Origin: VBOC01 sp964512655
GTDB taxonomy: Bacteria; Bacteroidota; Ignavibacteria; UBA10030; SZUA-254
Direction: 5' to 3'
NCBI GenBank assembly: GCA_964512655.1
Contig: CAZEJT010000001.1
Coordinates: 806,001 to 870,000 of the forward strand
Length of the DNA stretch: 64,000 nucleotides
The notes below the pieces were generated by a model. That model was not told the DNA's origin. It was given only the letters and a program-made list of their open reading frames with translations, and did no database searches. This document shows positions 17,783 to 26,067 of the stretch, one piece after another. Every line of letters begins with the position of its first letter. Positions within the stretch are counted from its first letter, which is position 1. The position numbers and the translations under genes were made by a program.

Positions 17783-17810
17783 AATATAGGCAATTCCGCA
17801 TACAATGCAA
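17783..17810 (-). promoter_or_regulatory. Promoter of dut-rsmI
   Basis: TTGCAT (17805-17810) and TATATT (17783-17788) lie 16 bases apart on the minus strand. The position rules out the upstream in-frame ATG of dut. Confidence 0.55.
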
Positions 17811-17816
17811 GCTTTG

Positions 17817-17845
17817 TTGACTCTTGGGGGGAATTTGAATACTTT
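17817..17845 (+). promoter_or_regulatory. Promoter of the truncated recombinase
   Basis: TTGACT (17817-17822) and TACTTT (17840-17845) are separated by 17 bases, about 28 bases before the start codon. This unit is divergent from dut. Confidence 0.6.
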
Positions 17846-17872
17846 CCCGGCGATAAGGAGAGGGGAATTCAT

Positions 17873-18547
17873 ATGAAGAAAGTCGCGGGGACTCAAGAGG
17901 GGATGTTGGCGATTCTCCGACGGGAATTGAAGCGGAAAAGGTACGATGGGGTTGCAGCCAATGAGCTCCTTCACTCCCTCAAATCGTTTGCCGCGTACTT
18001 TTATCCATGTCATCCCCGGGAGCTGACGGAAACAGACATCCGCGGGTATCTCCTCTACCGGAAGACGACCAAACCGATGAGGTCGCACGAAGCCGCAGGC
18101 CTCTTGAAAGCGCTGCGGTTCCTCTACGGCGAGATGTATGGTAGACGAATGCACCTCGGCCGGGGACCCGAATCGGGCCATCCGGCAGAGATCTCCGCCC
18201 GCATCAGCACACTTGGAAATGCAAAACACAGGGCGCTTCTGAGTCTGGTCTGCTCCGCAGGCCTCCGAATAGGAGAAGCGGTCACCCTGAGAGCGAGCGA
18301 TGTCGACGTGGAGAAACACCAGGTAAGAATCCGGAGCACGCGCGGCAAAAAGGACCGGCTTGCTCCGCTTCCCGCGGGAGCATTGGAGGAGCTCGAGTTC
18401 TATTTTAAGGAATCAAATCCGACGGATTGGCTTTTCGCAGGTCAACGCAGGGGGGGCCACATTTCTCAGGGATCGGCGCAAAAAATTTTCAGAGAGGCGA
18501 TCGGTCTCATCGAACAGAGGCCGAGGTCCCGCCGCTCGAAAGTCTAA
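17873..18547 (+). pseudogene. Tyrosine recombinase (XerC/D-like) lacking the C-terminal catalytic half
   Basis: 224 residues. The N-terminal SAM-like core-binding domain is present. The catalytic domain begins normally with CSAGLRIGEAVTLRASDV (catalytic Arg) and RGKKDRLAPLP (catalytic Lys). It ends just where the H-x-x-R box, second His and tyrosine nucleophile should follow. None of the three forward frames downstream (to 18657) contains an LRH-type box, so this is a true truncation rather than a simple frameshift. The ATG has AAGGAG upstream and a good promoter, so it may still be expressed. No att-like repeats or mobile-element partners are visible. Confidence 0.75.
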
Positions 18548-18657
18548 TTGACGGTGATTATTCCTTCAATCTGGTTTATCGAAGCCCTATAACTGCCAAT
18601 CAGTAAAGGACTTAAGATCAAACCGATAAGGAAACGTTTCGCTGGAGGGAGAAGAGG

Positions 18658-19794
18658 CTACGCTGGGACCCCGGAGAATTCCTTCATCAGGGTCACGAAC
18701 GATCGGAAGAGGTAGTCGCTGTCGTGGGGGCCGGGAGACGCCTCCGGATGGTACTGCACGGAAAAGACCGGCAGCTCGCGGTGACGCAGGCCCTCATTCG
18801 TGCCGTCGTTCAGATTCACATGGGTGATTTCGACGGCGCCGGCATCCAGACTCTCCGGATCGACGGCGAAGCCGTGATTCTGTGACGTAATCTCGATCCG
18901 GTCTGTCACGAGATTCTTGACCGGGTGGTTTGCCCCTCTGTGTCCGAACTTCATCTTAAACGTCTTTCCCCCCAGCGCCAGGGCGAGCAGCTGATGGCCC
19001 AGGCAGATGCCGAATACCGGTTTCCTGTCGATGAGCCTCTTGAGGTTCTCTATAGCATACCGCACCGCGGCAGGGTCGCCGGGTCCATTCGAGAGAAATA
19101 TCCCATCCGGGTTCATCGCCAGGACATCCTCTGCGCTATGCGAAGAGGGAACAACCGACAGCCTGCACCCGTAAGCGGCGAGCCGCCGCAGGATGTTGCG
19201 CTTCACCCCATAGTCGTACACGACAACGTGGTACCTCTGGCCGTTGACAGGGTGAGTGCCGTCGGGTTGGGGGGCCGGGCGCTTATCGTCCCATGTATAC
19301 GGCGTTTCGCAGGAAACCCGTCGCGTCAGGTCGAGCCCGAGCATCGACGGCGAACGTCTGACCTTCTCCAGAATAACCGAGGGATCTTCATTCAGCGTTG
19401 AAATGATGGCTCTCATCGCCCCTTCTTCCCGTATGATCCGGGTGATCATGCGGGTGTCGATGCCCTGAATCGCGATGACGTTGTGTCTTTCCAGCCACGA
19501 GCCCAGACTCTCCTCGGCCCGCTGATTGCTGAACTGCCCCGAATACTCCCTGACCACAAGGCCTGACGCCTGGGGATGACCCGATTCCATGTCTTCTTCA
19601 TTGACGCCGTAATTTCCGATCATCGGAAACGTGAGCGTGACAATCTGCCCGCAGTAGGAAGGATCGGTGAGGATTTCCTGATATCCGGTGATGCTCGTGT
19701 TGAAGACGAGTTCTCCGGCGACCTCCCCTTCCGACCCGAACGCCTCCCCTGTCGCTACGAGCCCGTTCTCAAGGACGAGTGCGGCCTTTTTCAC
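18658..19794 (-). CDS. carA: Carbamoyl-phosphate synthase small subunit
   Basis: The glutaminase subunit that feeds ammonia to CarB for pyrimidine and arginine synthesis, 378 residues. The N-terminal CPSase domain has NTSITGYQEILTDPSY. The class I amidotransferase domain has LSNGPGDP, the nucleophile in GICLGHQ (Cys264), and YHPEASPGPHD with His349 and Glu351. carB is not in the window. Its ATG overlaps the stop of the DUF6580 gene by four bases, so the two are translationally coupled. The 110 bases to the recombinase stop hold no clear terminator. Confidence 0.97.
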   Translation of the reverse strand: MKKAALVLENGLVATGEAFGSEGEVAGELVFNTSITGYQEILTDPSYCGQIVTLTFPMIGNYGVNEEDMESGHPQASGLVVREYSGQFSNQRAEESLGSWLERHNVIAIQGIDTRMITRIIREEGAMRAIISTLNEDPSVILEKVRRSPSMLGLDLTRRVSCETPYTWDDKRPAPQPDGTHPVNGQRYHVVVYDYGVKRNILRRLAAYGCRLSVVPSSHSAEDVLAMNPDGIFLSNGPGDPAAVRYAIENLKRLIDRKPVFGICLGHQLLALALGGKTFKMKFGHRGANHPVKNLVTDRIEITSQNHGFAVDPESLDAGAVEITHVNLNDGTNEGLRHRELPVFSVQYHPEASPGPHDSDYLFRSFVTLMKEFSGVPA

Positions 19795-20297
19795 CGGTTT
19801 TCGGCAGGGGCGGGTACGGATTTCTGTATCAATTCATACGCCCCGAAGAGCGAAGCGACGTAGAGCGCATCTCCGATCAGGGTGTTGCGGAAGAACGGGA
19901 GGGCGGCATCATAACACTGGATGAGGCCTGCGAGGTTTTGCGTATAGAGGGGGGACGAAAGCCATACTCCGAAGTTCGTCACGATGAAGAAAAGGACCGA
20001 CCCCGCCAGCGTTGCCGCCGCCGTGGTCAGAATGCCGGGATGCGACCTCAGCCAGAGTCCGATAAGCCCGATCGCCAGGAAACTCCCGTACACCCACTGG
20101 AATCCCGGATAAAAACCGATGATCGCGTCGCTGATCAACATCGCGGCCATCGGGATAAGGAACGTGTACCTCATCTCAAGGTAGACGCCGCCGAAGAGCG
20201 CCAGGGCCGTAATCGGAGCGACGTTTGGCGGGTGCGGCAGCAGGCGGGTAAGCGCTGCAAGGAGGATCAGGGCGAACGCTAGGAGGCGGCGCTTCAT
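19791..20297 (-). CDS. DUF6580 multi-pass membrane protein (possible transporter component)
   Basis: 168 residues with about five hydrophobic segments. It matches the DUF6580 putative transport family: LTRLLPHPPNVAPITALALFG near the N-terminus and FFIVTNFGVWL in the middle. The fold resembles ECF-type substrate-binding S components. The neighbouring B12 receptor genes make B12 or a related cofactor a reasonable guess, but the substrate is unproven. It has its own consensus promoter and is coupled to carA. Confidence 0.78.
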   Translation of the reverse strand: MKRRLLAFALILLAALTRLLPHPPNVAPITALALFGGVYLEMRYTFLIPMAAMLISDAIIGFYPGFQWVYGSFLAIGLIGLWLRSHPGILTTAAATLAGSVLFFIVTNFGVWLSSPLYTQNLAGLIQCYDAALPFFRNTLIGDALYVASLFGAYELIQKSVPAPAENR

Positions 20298-20327
20298 GGC
20301 ATTCCTTTCGTTAAAATGGATTGTACG

Positions 20328-20356
20328 ATTATACGCATTTCCCCTGTTCCAGTCAA
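20328..20356 (-). promoter_or_regulatory. Consensus sigma70 promoter of the DUF6580-carA operon
   Basis: TTGACT (20351-20356) and a perfect TATAAT (20328-20333) lie 17 bases apart on the minus strand, giving a 5' UTR of about 24 bases. The promoter begins five bases past the BtuG-like stop, so the B12 genes and carA are separate units. Confidence 0.8.
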
Positions 20357-20360
20357 GAAT

Positions 20361-21404
20361 TCAATGCGCCTGGTAGAAGGCGATCGCCCCCGGGAAGATG
20401 CCCACAGGCTGCGGGGGTCTTTTTGAGAGCCCGGATGAGGTGTAGATCTCAAGCCTTCCCGCGCCGGCGGATCCAACGACATTCGTAACGTAGATATCAC
20501 CCGTGAGGGCGTCTGCCCCGAGGGAGTAAAAATAGAGGCCGCCCGACCGCGCGATGAACTCCGCCTGGATCGTCCGCAGAGGCTGGACCGCAAACTTGGC
20601 CACGGCGTCGGAAGCAAGGACGAACAGATTGCGGCCGTCGTTCACGATGTCGGAGACCGAGCCTGAAAGCTCGAGCGAGTCCTCCGCCTTGTCCAGGAGC
20701 GGATCGATCTGATAGAGCCGGGGATGGACGGTCTGCGTGCCGGTGCACACCACAAAGACCTTGCCGTTCAGGAGGGTCATGGCTCCGGGAGCGGGGCTGA
20801 GAGCGATCGAGTCTTCGACGTGCCCCGTGGACGCGTCCAGGACCCTTACCGTTCGGCCGGGAACGAACTGATTATTTACATAGGTGCCGTAATCTGAGAT
20901 GAACGCCTTTCCGCCGGCAGAGGCGATTCCTCCCGGAAACGCGACGACCGGAGGAGTGGTGAACGCGACCGTATCCGCCCCCATAGCGATCGACGACATT
21001 GTCCCGTTGTAGTTCGCCACGAGAAGGTTCGGGGCCGCGCTCGCGAAGTAACCCGGACCGCTGAATTGGGGGAACGCAATCGATGCGACGATCCGGTTCG
21101 AACCCGGATCGATGACGTCCACCTTGTCCGAGCCGTTCACGGCGATGTAGCCGCGGCCATCAATGATCTTCATATCGTTGGGAAAGAGCCAGTTGACCGA
21201 GTTGACGGCCACGTCGTTGAAGAGAGTGTCCCTCCGCTCATCGTAATATGAAAGCGACCCGCCCCCGGAAAACCCCCCTTCATTGACCACATACGCTCCG
21301 AGCGTCGAAGCCATCGGTTTGGGCCCGTCAACGACGATCGAATCGCGGCAGCCCCAAAGGGCAGCCGCCATCAGTATCGGAAGCATCTTCCAATTCATGC
21401 GCAT
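20361..21404 (-). CDS. BtuG-like surface beta-propeller lipoprotein
   Basis: 347 residues: a signal peptide ending LWGC (Cys19, an imperfect lipobox), then YncE/YVTN-like propeller repeats such as KVDVIDPGSNRIVASIAF, GRTVRVLDASTGHVEDSIAL and LYQIDPLLDKAEDSLEL. In Bacteroides, BtuG is a surface beta-propeller lipoprotein that captures B12 and hands it to BtuB. This gene lies five bases after a BtuB-like receptor gene behind a cobalamin riboswitch, so the same role is likely. Sequence alone does not prove orthology. Confidence 0.72.
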   Translation of the reverse strand: MRMNWKMLPILMAAALWGCRDSIVVDGPKPMASTLGAYVVNEGGFSGGGSLSYYDERRDTLFNDVAVNSVNWLFPNDMKIIDGRGYIAVNGSDKVDVIDPGSNRIVASIAFPQFSGPGYFASAAPNLLVANYNGTMSSIAMGADTVAFTTPPVVAFPGGIASAGGKAFISDYGTYVNNQFVPGRTVRVLDASTGHVEDSIALSPAPGAMTLLNGKVFVVCTGTQTVHPRLYQIDPLLDKAEDSLELSGSVSDIVNDGRNLFVLASDAVAKFAVQPLRTIQAEFIARSGGLYFYSLGADALTGDIYVTNVVGSAGAGRLEIYTSSGLSKRPPQPVGIFPGAIAFYQAH

Positions 21405-21409
21405 CTTCC

Positions 21410-23392
21410 TTATTCTGTTGTGGTGATTGAAAGTGAAACCGTGTGGCTCTCGAGCGGCATCGGATACCGCGGTATCGCCTCATACGATTCCCTCGCGGCG
21501 TTCCTCACGCCGTACCTCAGGGATGCCCGGACACTTCCGCCAAGATTCATGTCCGTGCCGACGTTGCCGCCCAGAACAAGATACCGCCGGAGCGCGGCGC
21601 TGTTGTCCTCAAGCGTATATCTGTCCCCCACGTATTCTGCGCCCAGGCGGAGGCGGAACCCCCGGAACACGCGCCCGCCTGCCGGGATCCTGAAGGTCAC
21701 CGACGCGTTTGCGCTCTCCAGAGGGACGTAGATGAGCTGCTTGTCATAGCTCAGGTCGCCTGCCCCGGAGCTGGATTTCTTGCGGGCGTTAATGAGCGAG
21801 TAGTTCGCGCCGAGTGAGATCAGGCGCCCCGGCAGGTTCCACCGGTAGTCGAACTCGAGGCCGGTCGATTTCGTCTCGCCGATGTTCACCGGGCTCCAGT
21901 CGAGCTGAGATCCCGACGGCTGCCAGAAAATCCTCTCATGGGTGGTAATTGAATAATAGGTGATATCGAACTCCTGGTCACCCGCCAGAGGAACATCGAG
22001 CGTTATCCCCGCGTCAACGCTGACCGACCGCTCGGGGTGGAGCGCGGGATTTCCGTGACCCCCGGCGCCTGCATAATAGAGCTCATTGAACGTCGGAGGG
22101 CGAAAGTCCCGTCCGGCGCTCGAGTGCAGGTTCACCCCGGGGAGTAAACGGAGATTCACTCCGAGCTTCGGACTCCAGGAGTCGTCGACCCCCGTCGTAT
22201 GATCAAAACGGAGCGAGGGGTACACGGAGAGCCGAAGAGGAAATCCGAGGGAATCGGTCGAGAGCTCGGATCCAAGCGACACTCCCGTCCGGTATTGAAT
22301 TTTCTCCCCGGGGAGAGCGTTGCCGGAGGCTGAGGCCCTGCTGACTTCGAGACCCAGGACGAGAGCGGCGCCGCGCGAGGCCTCGAAGCGCGCCTGCGGG
22401 CGAAGCGTGAGGGTGATGTTCCGGTAAAAATTGTCCGCCGGAAATATTCCCTGATACTCCGCGTAGTGTTCATAGGAATTCTGGAATCCGCCGGAGAGAG
22501 AAAGGCTCCACGGGCCGCCGGCTCCCGCCGTTACGGCTCCGACGGCGCTGAGTTGCTCATCGGCCTGGCGTGCTGTGGGCTGCGATGCATCGGAGACAAA
22601 CGGCCCGGGCGTGCCGCGATCGAGCGTCGAGTAGGAAACCAGCATGTCGGCCCGCCGTCCCGGTGAAGGAGTCCACGCGGATTTCAGGAACAGGTCGCGC
22701 TCGCGGTAGTCTGAATCGGTTCTCACGGCCTCACGCTCCTCTCCCCCCTCGGCCCGCAGAAACGGATAGTTGCCGGAGCCCGATTCCGTCGATCCTGCGG
22801 CGAGAATCCTCCATGCGTCCGAGGGCGCCGTCGATGCCTGGAGCCCGAGTCCGCTCGCTCCGAAGGACCCCGCCGATGCATCCGCCGAGATGACCGTGCC
22901 GCTCTGTACGGGCTCGGTAAAGATGTTGATGATCCCCCCGAGAGCATTGGCCCCGTAGAGCGCGGAGTTTCCTCCCCGCGAGAGCTCGATCCGGTCGATC
23001 TCACAGACCGGCACCAGCCGCAGGTCGACCAATCCGTACTGCGCGCTGTTCAGCGGGATGCCGTCGAGCATGACGAGCGTCTCCTCGCCCGCCATTCCCC
23101 TGAATGAGGCTGTCTGAAGGCCTCCTCCCGAACCGTACTCTCTGACGAACAGGCCCGGCACGCCTCCGACCAGCTCGCCGAGAGTCTCTCCCCGCCTGAG
23201 GTCGATCTCCTCGCGCGAGAGGGTCGAAACGCGGGACGGAGACCGGTCGGCCGGCAGGGGACTCCGGGTGGCGGTGATCACCACCTCCTTCATGGGGATC
23301 GTGCCGAGTGTGTCCGCAGGCGCCGCCGGGGCGGTAGCCGATGCGTACAGTACGATGATTGCGGTCGTGAGGACGGATGCCAGTCTGTTCAT
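21410..23392 (-). CDS. btuB: TonB-dependent cobalamin receptor (BtuB-like)
   Basis: An outer-membrane receptor of about 660 residues. A signal peptide is followed by a TonB-box-like stretch (KEVVITATR), the plug domain (TLGELVGGVPGLFVREYG, TLVMLDGIPLNS, IDRIELSRGGNSALYGANALGG), then a 22-strand-type barrel rich in alternating aromatic residues. The B12 assignment rests on the riboswitch at 23485-23722. ATG at 23392 gives a normal signal peptide but has no ribosome-binding site. An in-frame ATG at 23455 has GGAAGGTGGG upstream, and would place the riboswitch terminator inside the coding region. Confidence 0.9.
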   Translation of the reverse strand: MNRLASVLTTAIIVLYASATAPAAPADTLGTIPMKEVVITATRSPLPADRSPSRVSTLSREEIDLRRGETLGELVGGVPGLFVREYGSGGGLQTASFRGMAGEETLVMLDGIPLNSAQYGLVDLRLVPVCEIDRIELSRGGNSALYGANALGGIINIFTEPVQSGTVISADASAGSFGASGLGLQASTAPSDAWRILAAGSTESGSGNYPFLRAEGGEEREAVRTDSDYRERDLFLKSAWTPSPGRRADMLVSYSTLDRGTPGPFVSDASQPTARQADEQLSAVGAVTAGAGGPWSLSLSGGFQNSYEHYAEYQGIFPADNFYRNITLTLRPQARFEASRGAALVLGLEVSRASASGNALPGEKIQYRTGVSLGSELSTDSLGFPLRLSVYPSLRFDHTTGVDDSWSPKLGVNLRLLPGVNLHSSAGRDFRPPTFNELYYAGAGGHGNPALHPERSVSVDAGITLDVPLAGDQEFDITYYSITTHERIFWQPSGSQLDWSPVNIGETKSTGLEFDYRWNLPGRLISLGANYSLINARKKSSSGAGDLSYDKQLIYVPLESANASVTFRIPAGGRVFRGFRLRLGAEYVGDRYTLEDNSAALRRYLVLGGNVGTDMNLGGSVRASLRYGVRNAARESYEAIPRYPMPLESHTVSLSITTTE

Positions 23393-23401
23393 GCGCAGAG
23401 C

Positions 23402-23436
23402 AAAAAAAAACCCAACCGGGAGGGATGGGGGTTGGG
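23402..23436 (-). terminator. Riboswitch expression-platform terminator
   Basis: On the minus strand CCCAACC (23430-23436) and GGTTGGG (23411-23417) form the stem, followed by nine T residues (23402-23410). CCCAACAACC just after the B12 box can pair with the GGTTGGG arm and act as antiterminator. The poly-T lies about ten bases before the ATG at 23392. Confidence 0.8.
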
Positions 23437-23484
23437 AACGTGCGAGCCGTTTCATCCCACCTTCCCTCGAAGGTTGTTGGGTAC

Positions 23485-23722
23485 ATCCTGCAGGTCGGTC
23501 TCCTGGCTTTCCCGACCCCGGGCGGCCTTCCCATCTTATTCCGTGTTGAGGCGGAACGGGACAGTGGCCGTAGAGCCCGAAGTACAATTCCGCGTATACC
23601 GCGAAATCGGGATCACAGTTGCGGGGCAGCTTCCGAATTCTCCCGCAGCCGCTGCTGCAAAGGAGTCACGGAATTCCCAGATTCCGATCCCTTCAGGATC
23701 GGGTCGGAATCACCGGCAAGAT
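23485..23722 (-). ncRNA. Cobalamin riboswitch (leader of btuB)
   Basis: The minus strand carries the B12 box AGCCAGGAGACCGACC (about 23493-23508) and the conserved core GCTGCCCCGCAACTGTGA. P1 forms between 23716-23722 and 23485-23491. P2 forms from GATTCCGA/TCGGAATC within 23680-23712. With the downstream terminator it fills the 402-base stretch between btuB and ggt (23393-23794); the rest, 23723-23794, shows nothing clear. Cobalamin is expected to repress btuB-btuG by termination. Confidence 0.93.
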
Positions 23723-23794
23723 CTATGAGAAAGAGCTTTGGTGGAAATCAATATACGACACGGCGGCCGGGATGTCAAGTACGGTGGAAGGGCG

Positions 23795-25495
23795 TCAGTC
23801 GCCCGCCGCAACCCCGCCCTCGCGCGGATCGGAGACTCCGTAGATCCATCCTTCGGAGAAATCGAACCAGATGGCTTCGAGGGCGCCGAGGGGCCCGTCG
23901 GCTTCCCTCATGAGGTGCCCCTTCCCCTCAAGCTTATCAGTCACATCGCGCGGGAGGGCGAATTTCTCGGCCACGAGCGAATCGGGGAGCCACTGATCAT
24001 GGAATCGGGGCGCGTCAACGGCCTCCTGCAGGTCCATGCCGAAATCGGCGACATTGCTGATGACCTGGGCCACCGCGGTGATGATTCTTGCTCCTCCCCG
24101 GGCGCCAAGGACCATGAGCGGACGCCCCTCCCTCAGCACGATCGTCGGGACCATCGAACTGAGGGGCCGTTTACCCGCCTCGATTGCATTTGCGTCGCCT
24201 CCCACGAGACCGTGGACGTTCGGCGCTCCGGACTTCGCGCTGAAATCGTCCATCTCGTCATTCAGAAAAAACCCGGCGCTGTCGACGACAACTTTGCATC
24301 CGAAGAGATCGTTCAGGGTGTAGGTGGTCGAAACAATCATTCCGCTTTTGTCGACGACGGAAAAGTGCGTCGTGTGGCGCCCCTCGCGATAGCTCCCGAC
24401 TCCCTCCCCGATGCGGCTCGAAGGCGATGCCCGGAGGGTATCGATCTCACGTCTGCGAAAGGCTCCGTACTCTTTTGAGATCAGCGTATCGGCGGGGATG
24501 CGGAAGTACTCCGGATCGCCCATGAGCTCCGCCCGGTCGGCATATGCCCGCTTCATCGCCTCCGCCATGACATGCACCGCCATGGAGGAATGAAATCCCA
24601 TCGCCCGCATGTTAAAACCCTCGCAGATATTCAGGATCTCCATGAGGCAGAGCCCCCCGGAGCTCGGCGGCGGGGGCGATATGATTTCCAATCCACGATA
24701 CGAGCCCCTCAAGGGGGCGCGGAAAACGGAATGATAGCGTTCCAAATCCTTCCACGAAATGATGCCCCCTCCCCGCTTCATTTCATCTTCCAGCAGGCGG
24801 GCGGTCTCACCGCGGTAGAATCCCTCAGCCCCATGTTCCCGGATTCGTTCGAGAGTTCGGGCAAGATCGCTCTGGCGAAGAGTATCGCCTTCGCGGAGGC
24901 GTACTCCGTTTTTTGAAAAGACCCTCATCGTGGACGAAAAAGAGGATAACTTCGTCCAGCACTCGGCGAAGGCGCTGTCGAGACGCCGGTCGACCGCGAA
25001 GCCGTTTCTCGCCAGATCGATGGAGGGCTGAACGACCTCAGCGGGCGGCATAGTGCCGTACCCTTGGAGCGCAAGGAGCATACCCGAAACCGTCCCCGGA
25101 ACGCCCGCTGCGAGCGGTCCGTCGTTGCTCCTGTCGGTGACATTCCCGTTGGAATCGAGGTACATCGCCCTGGATGCTCCTCCGGGGGCCTCTTCTCTGA
25201 AATCGATAATAACAGAGGTTCCGTCGGGTTTCCGCACGAGCATGAATCCCCCGCCTCCGACGTTTCCCGCCTCGGGGTAGACCACGGCGAGGGCAAACCC
25301 GACGGCAACGGCCGCGTCCACTGCATTTCCTCCGCGGCGCAGAATATCCCGGCCCACCTCCGATGCGAGGCGGTGAGCAGAGACGACCATCGTGTGCTTC
25401 GAACGCTCCGGTGCGCGCGAGGCAGTCCTGGCGGATCCGGCCGCGAGCATCAGGATCATGGGGACAAGCGCTTGCAGGTAAAACGCGCGGGACAT
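23795..25495 (-). CDS. ggt: Gamma-glutamyltransferase
   Basis: An N-terminal nucleophile hydrolase that cleaves glutathione and other gamma-glutamyl compounds outside the inner membrane. The 566-residue proenzyme has a signal peptide (hydrophobic residues to about 20), then AGNVGGGGFMLV in the large subunit. The self-cleavage site is GRHTTHFSVVD, with Thr375 as the nucleophile that starts the small subunit. The substrate-binding stretch GKRPLSSMVPTIV follows. ATG at 25495 is used. It lies 88 bases after ssb. Confidence 0.95.
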   Translation of the reverse strand: MSRAFYLQALVPMILMLAAGSARTASRAPERSKHTMVVSAHRLASEVGRDILRRGGNAVDAAVAVGFALAVVYPEAGNVGGGGFMLVRKPDGTSVIIDFREEAPGGASRAMYLDSNGNVTDRSNDGPLAAGVPGTVSGMLLALQGYGTMPPAEVVQPSIDLARNGFAVDRRLDSAFAECWTKLSSFSSTMRVFSKNGVRLREGDTLRQSDLARTLERIREHGAEGFYRGETARLLEDEMKRGGGIISWKDLERYHSVFRAPLRGSYRGLEIISPPPPSSGGLCLMEILNICEGFNMRAMGFHSSMAVHVMAEAMKRAYADRAELMGDPEYFRIPADTLISKEYGAFRRREIDTLRASPSSRIGEGVGSYREGRHTTHFSVVDKSGMIVSTTYTLNDLFGCKVVVDSAGFFLNDEMDDFSAKSGAPNVHGLVGGDANAIEAGKRPLSSMVPTIVLREGRPLMVLGARGGARIITAVAQVISNVADFGMDLQEAVDAPRFHDQWLPDSLVAEKFALPRDVTDKLEGKGHLMREADGPLGALEAIWFDFSEGWIYGVSDPREGGVAAGD

Positions 25496-25583
25496 GCGTG
25501 GGGCAATTCGCCCGGACGGGAAGAGCGCCGGGGCGAACAGGGGAGGCAGAGGGGTCAAGAGCGGGAGTTCAGGGGACCCGGCC

Positions 25584-25997
25584 TCAAAACGGAAGGTCGT
25601 CCTTTTCCGCGGCTCCGGGTTCCTCTGAAACCGGCTGGGAATCGTTCGTTCCTGCCTGTCTGCTGTCGAGCATGATCATGTCGTCTGCGATGACCTCCGT
25701 CGTGTAGCGCTTCACGCCCGTATTTTTGTCGTCCCACGAACGGGTCTGAAGCTTTCCCTCGAGGTACACCTTGCTCCCTTTCTTGAGGTACTGGCCGCAG
25801 ATCTCGGCAAGCTTCCTCCATGCCACAATGTTGTGCCATTCGGTCCGCTCCTGCGGATTTCCTTCGGCGTCTTTCCAACGTTCGTTTGTGGCAATCGAAA
25901 ACTTCGCTACCGCTACGCCCGCGGCGGTGTAGCTGACCTCGGGATCTTTTCCCAGGTTTCCGATCAGCGTCACCTTGTTGAGACTTTTACCGGCCAT
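25584..25997 (-). CDS. ssb: Single-stranded DNA-binding protein
   Basis: 137 residues. The OB fold runs over residues 1-105 (LNKVTLIGNLGKDPEV, ERTEWHNIVAWRKLAE, GSKVYLEGKLQTR). A short linker follows, and the acidic tip DDLPF recruits replication and repair partners. ATG at 25997 has AGGAGG seven bases upstream. The frame is open upstream but non-homologous. The gene lies 70 bases beyond surface operon A and may be cotranscribed with it; no separate promoter was found. Confidence 0.96.
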   Translation of the reverse strand: MAGKSLNKVTLIGNLGKDPEVSYTAAGVAVAKFSIATNERWKDAEGNPQERTEWHNIVAWRKLAEICGQYLKKGSKVYLEGKLQTRSWDDKNTGVKRYTTEVIADDMIMLDSRQAGTNDSQPVSEEPGAAEKDDLPF

Positions 25998-26067
25998 AAG
26001 CCCTCCTGTAATGAATGTGAATCCTTCTTCCCGCAGATTGACTGGATGAGGCGCTGCGGACGCCGCA

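Noticed and set aside
17873..18657. Mobile element around the truncated recombinase
   Set aside because: No terminal repeats, target-site duplication, cargo gene or second mobility gene is visible; flanking genes are housekeeping.
23680..23712. Hairpin first considered as the ggt terminator
   Set aside because: It fits P2 of the cobalamin riboswitch, with P1 closing just outside it, and no U-tract follows.
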